From: DUZB01 sp964407525
GTDB lineage: Bacteria; Desulfobacterota; DSM-4660; Desulfatiglandales; Desulfatiglandaceae
Length of the DNA stretch: 17,674 nucleotides
Direction: 5' to 3'
Assembly (NCBI GenBank): GCA_964407525.1
Contig: CAYOWC010000078.1
Span: 1-17,674 of the forward strand
The notes beneath the pieces are model-generated. The model saw nothing but the letters and a program-made list of their open reading frames with translations, searched no databases and was not told where the DNA came from. Position numbers and translations under genes: made by a program. Positions 16,597 through 17,674 of this stretch are shown here, one piece after another (positions within the stretch are counted from its first letter, which is position 1; every line of letters starts with the position of its first letter).

Positions 16597-17241
16597 TTAC
16601 AAAGTCAATAATTTACGGTAATCCTCAGGAGTATCCGTATCTCGAGAATCATACTCTTCTAAAGGTTCCACCATGCAGGTACGAGTGCAATTGGCCTTGA
16701 GAATCGATCTTGCCCCCACATCTCCTGTCATTTGCTTGATCTCAGGAAAAAGACAGGCATTGAAAATTACAGGGTGAACCGGCTTACCTCCTGACGAAAC
16801 GGCTCCTACAGGCAATCCTGAATCCAGGTAGCGAACCATCAACAAATTGATCATTTCCGTTCCAACGCCCGGCATATCCGCCAAAAGAAACATGACATGG
16901 TTATAGCGGTTTTCAACAACATCAAGCCCGGCGACAATCGAGGTACTCAGTCCCTTCGAATAGTTCTTGTTTTCTACGATACGAAGTTTATCATGGCATA
17001 AAGAAGAATTTACGTTTTTTTCTATCACCTCATACTGGTGTCCCAGAACCAGAATCACTTCCGCCAGGTTGGAATGACATGCCTGTGAGAGCGAGTGAAC
17101 AAGAAGTGTTCTTCCTCTGAAAGGAAGGAGCTGTTTCGTACTGCCCATACGGGATGATTTTCCCGCAGCCAGTACAATTCCTGCCACACTTTCCACCAAA
17201 TGCCCTTTATGGGGGGCTTTATACTCTGAATTAGTTTTCAT
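16597..17241 (-). CDS. MocA/YgfJ-like nucleotidyltransferase (molybdenum cofactor cytidylyltransferase family)
   Basis: 214 aa. The nucleotide-binding loop LAAGKSSRMG is at 24-33 with K36. Further family marks are GLSTSI 97-102, DMP 122-124 (metal-binding Asp), HPVIF 156-160, GDVGAR 173-178 and DTDTPED 201-207. Relatives attach CMP to molybdopterin for xanthine-oxidase-type hydroxylases or act as accessory factors to such enzymes. No molybdoenzyme or XdhC gene is in the window, so the client is unknown. The ATG lacks a clear Shine-Dalgarno sequence. A GTG at codon 16, nearer the conserved core, is a possible alternative start. Confidence 0.88.
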   Translation of the reverse strand: MKTNSEYKAPHKGHLVESVAGIVLAAGKSSRMGSTKQLLPFRGRTLLVHSLSQACHSNLAEVILVLGHQYEVIEKNVNSSLCHDKLRIVENKNYSKGLSTSIVAGLDVVENRYNHVMFLLADMPGVGTEMINLLMVRYLDSGLPVGAVSSGGKPVHPVIFNACLFPEIKQMTGDVGARSILKANCTRTCMVEPLEEYDSRDTDTPEDYRKLLTL

Positions 17242-17362
17242 CGGACGTATAGTCTTTGGCAGGATCTCCAGAAGAAGTATTCCAAGGCAGGATTGAACGA
17301 CTCGAAAACCGACTTCGGATTGTTCAAAGATACACCGATTCTTCCGGAAAGAGCATCTTCTC

Positions 17363-17647
17363 TCACTGTTCTTCTTCTTTCATTCTTTTTTTGGTCTGTT
17401 CTATCATCTCAAGGAGGGAGAACATCTTGTTTTTAGTAGGTCTGCTGAACGCCTTTTTCCACTGGTCCTGTGTTATCTCTTTTTGAAAATACTCTTCTAC
17501 CGAAAAATGCTGGTGCCAGCAATCAAGCGCCTTGAAGCAGGGCAACCCTTCATTCTCGACCCGACAATAGGAAAAGACTATCTGGTGACCTAATCTGGGA
17601 CATCGAATCTGAAAATCCTCGTCCGGCGGACTATTGTCTTTGTTCAT
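17363..17647 (-). CDS. Small four-cysteine protein of unknown function
   Basis: 94 aa, not assigned to a named family. The N-terminal half holds C16, C28, C37 and C43 (C-x11-C-x8-C-x5-C) with H21, H45 and H47 nearby, which could bind zinc or an iron-sulfur cluster. The C-terminal half is a charged, lysine-rich helix. There is no signal peptide or membrane segment. AGGAAG precedes the ATG by 2-3 nt, and the stop is 121 nt before the MocA-like gene on the same strand. The cysteine spacing and good ribosome binding site argue that it is real rather than a chance frame. Confidence 0.65.
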   Translation of the reverse strand: MNKDNSPPDEDFQIRCPRLGHQIVFSYCRVENEGLPCFKALDCWHQHFSVEEYFQKEITQDQWKKAFSRPTKNKMFSLLEMIEQTKKRMKEEEQ

Positions 17648-17674
17648 TTCTTCCTGCTTTTAAAGGATGATACC

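Noticed and set aside
17256..17486. 76-aa plus-strand open frame with a hydrophobic end, overlapping the four-cysteine gene
   Set aside because: The opposite frame has a good ribosome binding site and ordered cysteines; this one has neither and arises from T-rich antisense of a Lys/Glu-rich tail.

Overview
The window holds ten protein-coding genes and no rRNA, tRNA or CRISPR array that I can see. Its content suggests an anaerobic Gram-negative bacterium, most likely a sulfate-reducing or syntrophic member of the Desulfobacterota. The grounds are a corrinoid/pterin methyltransferase with a RACo-type corrinoid activator, an ADP-forming acyl-CoA synthetase subunit, a lipoprotein-type periplasmic adaptor and the low-complexity repeats. 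This assignment is an inference from gene content, not from a marker gene.

Layout. Positions 6-1340 (minus) encode an AlbA_2/Schlafen-type regulator with an in-frame 12-nt minisatellite. Positions 1341-1808 contain no gene but hold an imperfect two-part inverted repeat. Positions 1809-3215 (minus) encode the alpha-type part of an NDP-forming acyl-CoA synthetase. Across a 172-nt divergent spacer, 3388-8438 (plus) form a compact three-gene unit: a three-module methyltransferase (URO-D-like barrel, pterin-binding barrel, B12-binding module), a [2Fe-2S]/ASKHA corrinoid reactivase, and a GNAT acetyltransferase whose 5' end carries an octanucleotide repeat. A short convergent spacer (8439-8600) holds low-complexity repeats and a perfect 16-bp palindrome.

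Positions 8601-17647 (all minus, transcribed from right to left) encode a small four-cysteine protein, a MocA-like nucleotidyltransferase, a REC/HD-GYP response regulator, PurA, MnmG, a periplasmic adaptor lipoprotein, and a carbamoyltransferase with a long C-terminal extension. Gaps of 19-121 nt and no obvious terminators leave open one long transcript or several. PurA and MnmG are housekeeping genes; the flanking genes look accessory.

The most interesting part is 3388-7863. The methyltransferase is built like cobalamin-dependent methionine synthase (MetH). Its first module, however, is a URO-D/MetE-superfamily barrel instead of the homocysteine-binding barrel, and it has no AdoMet-type reactivation domain. 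The missing reactivation function is plausibly supplied by the RACo-like protein that starts 3 nt downstream. Substrate and direction (demethylation feeding the tetrahydrofolate pool, or methylation of a thiol acceptor) cannot be read from sequence alone.
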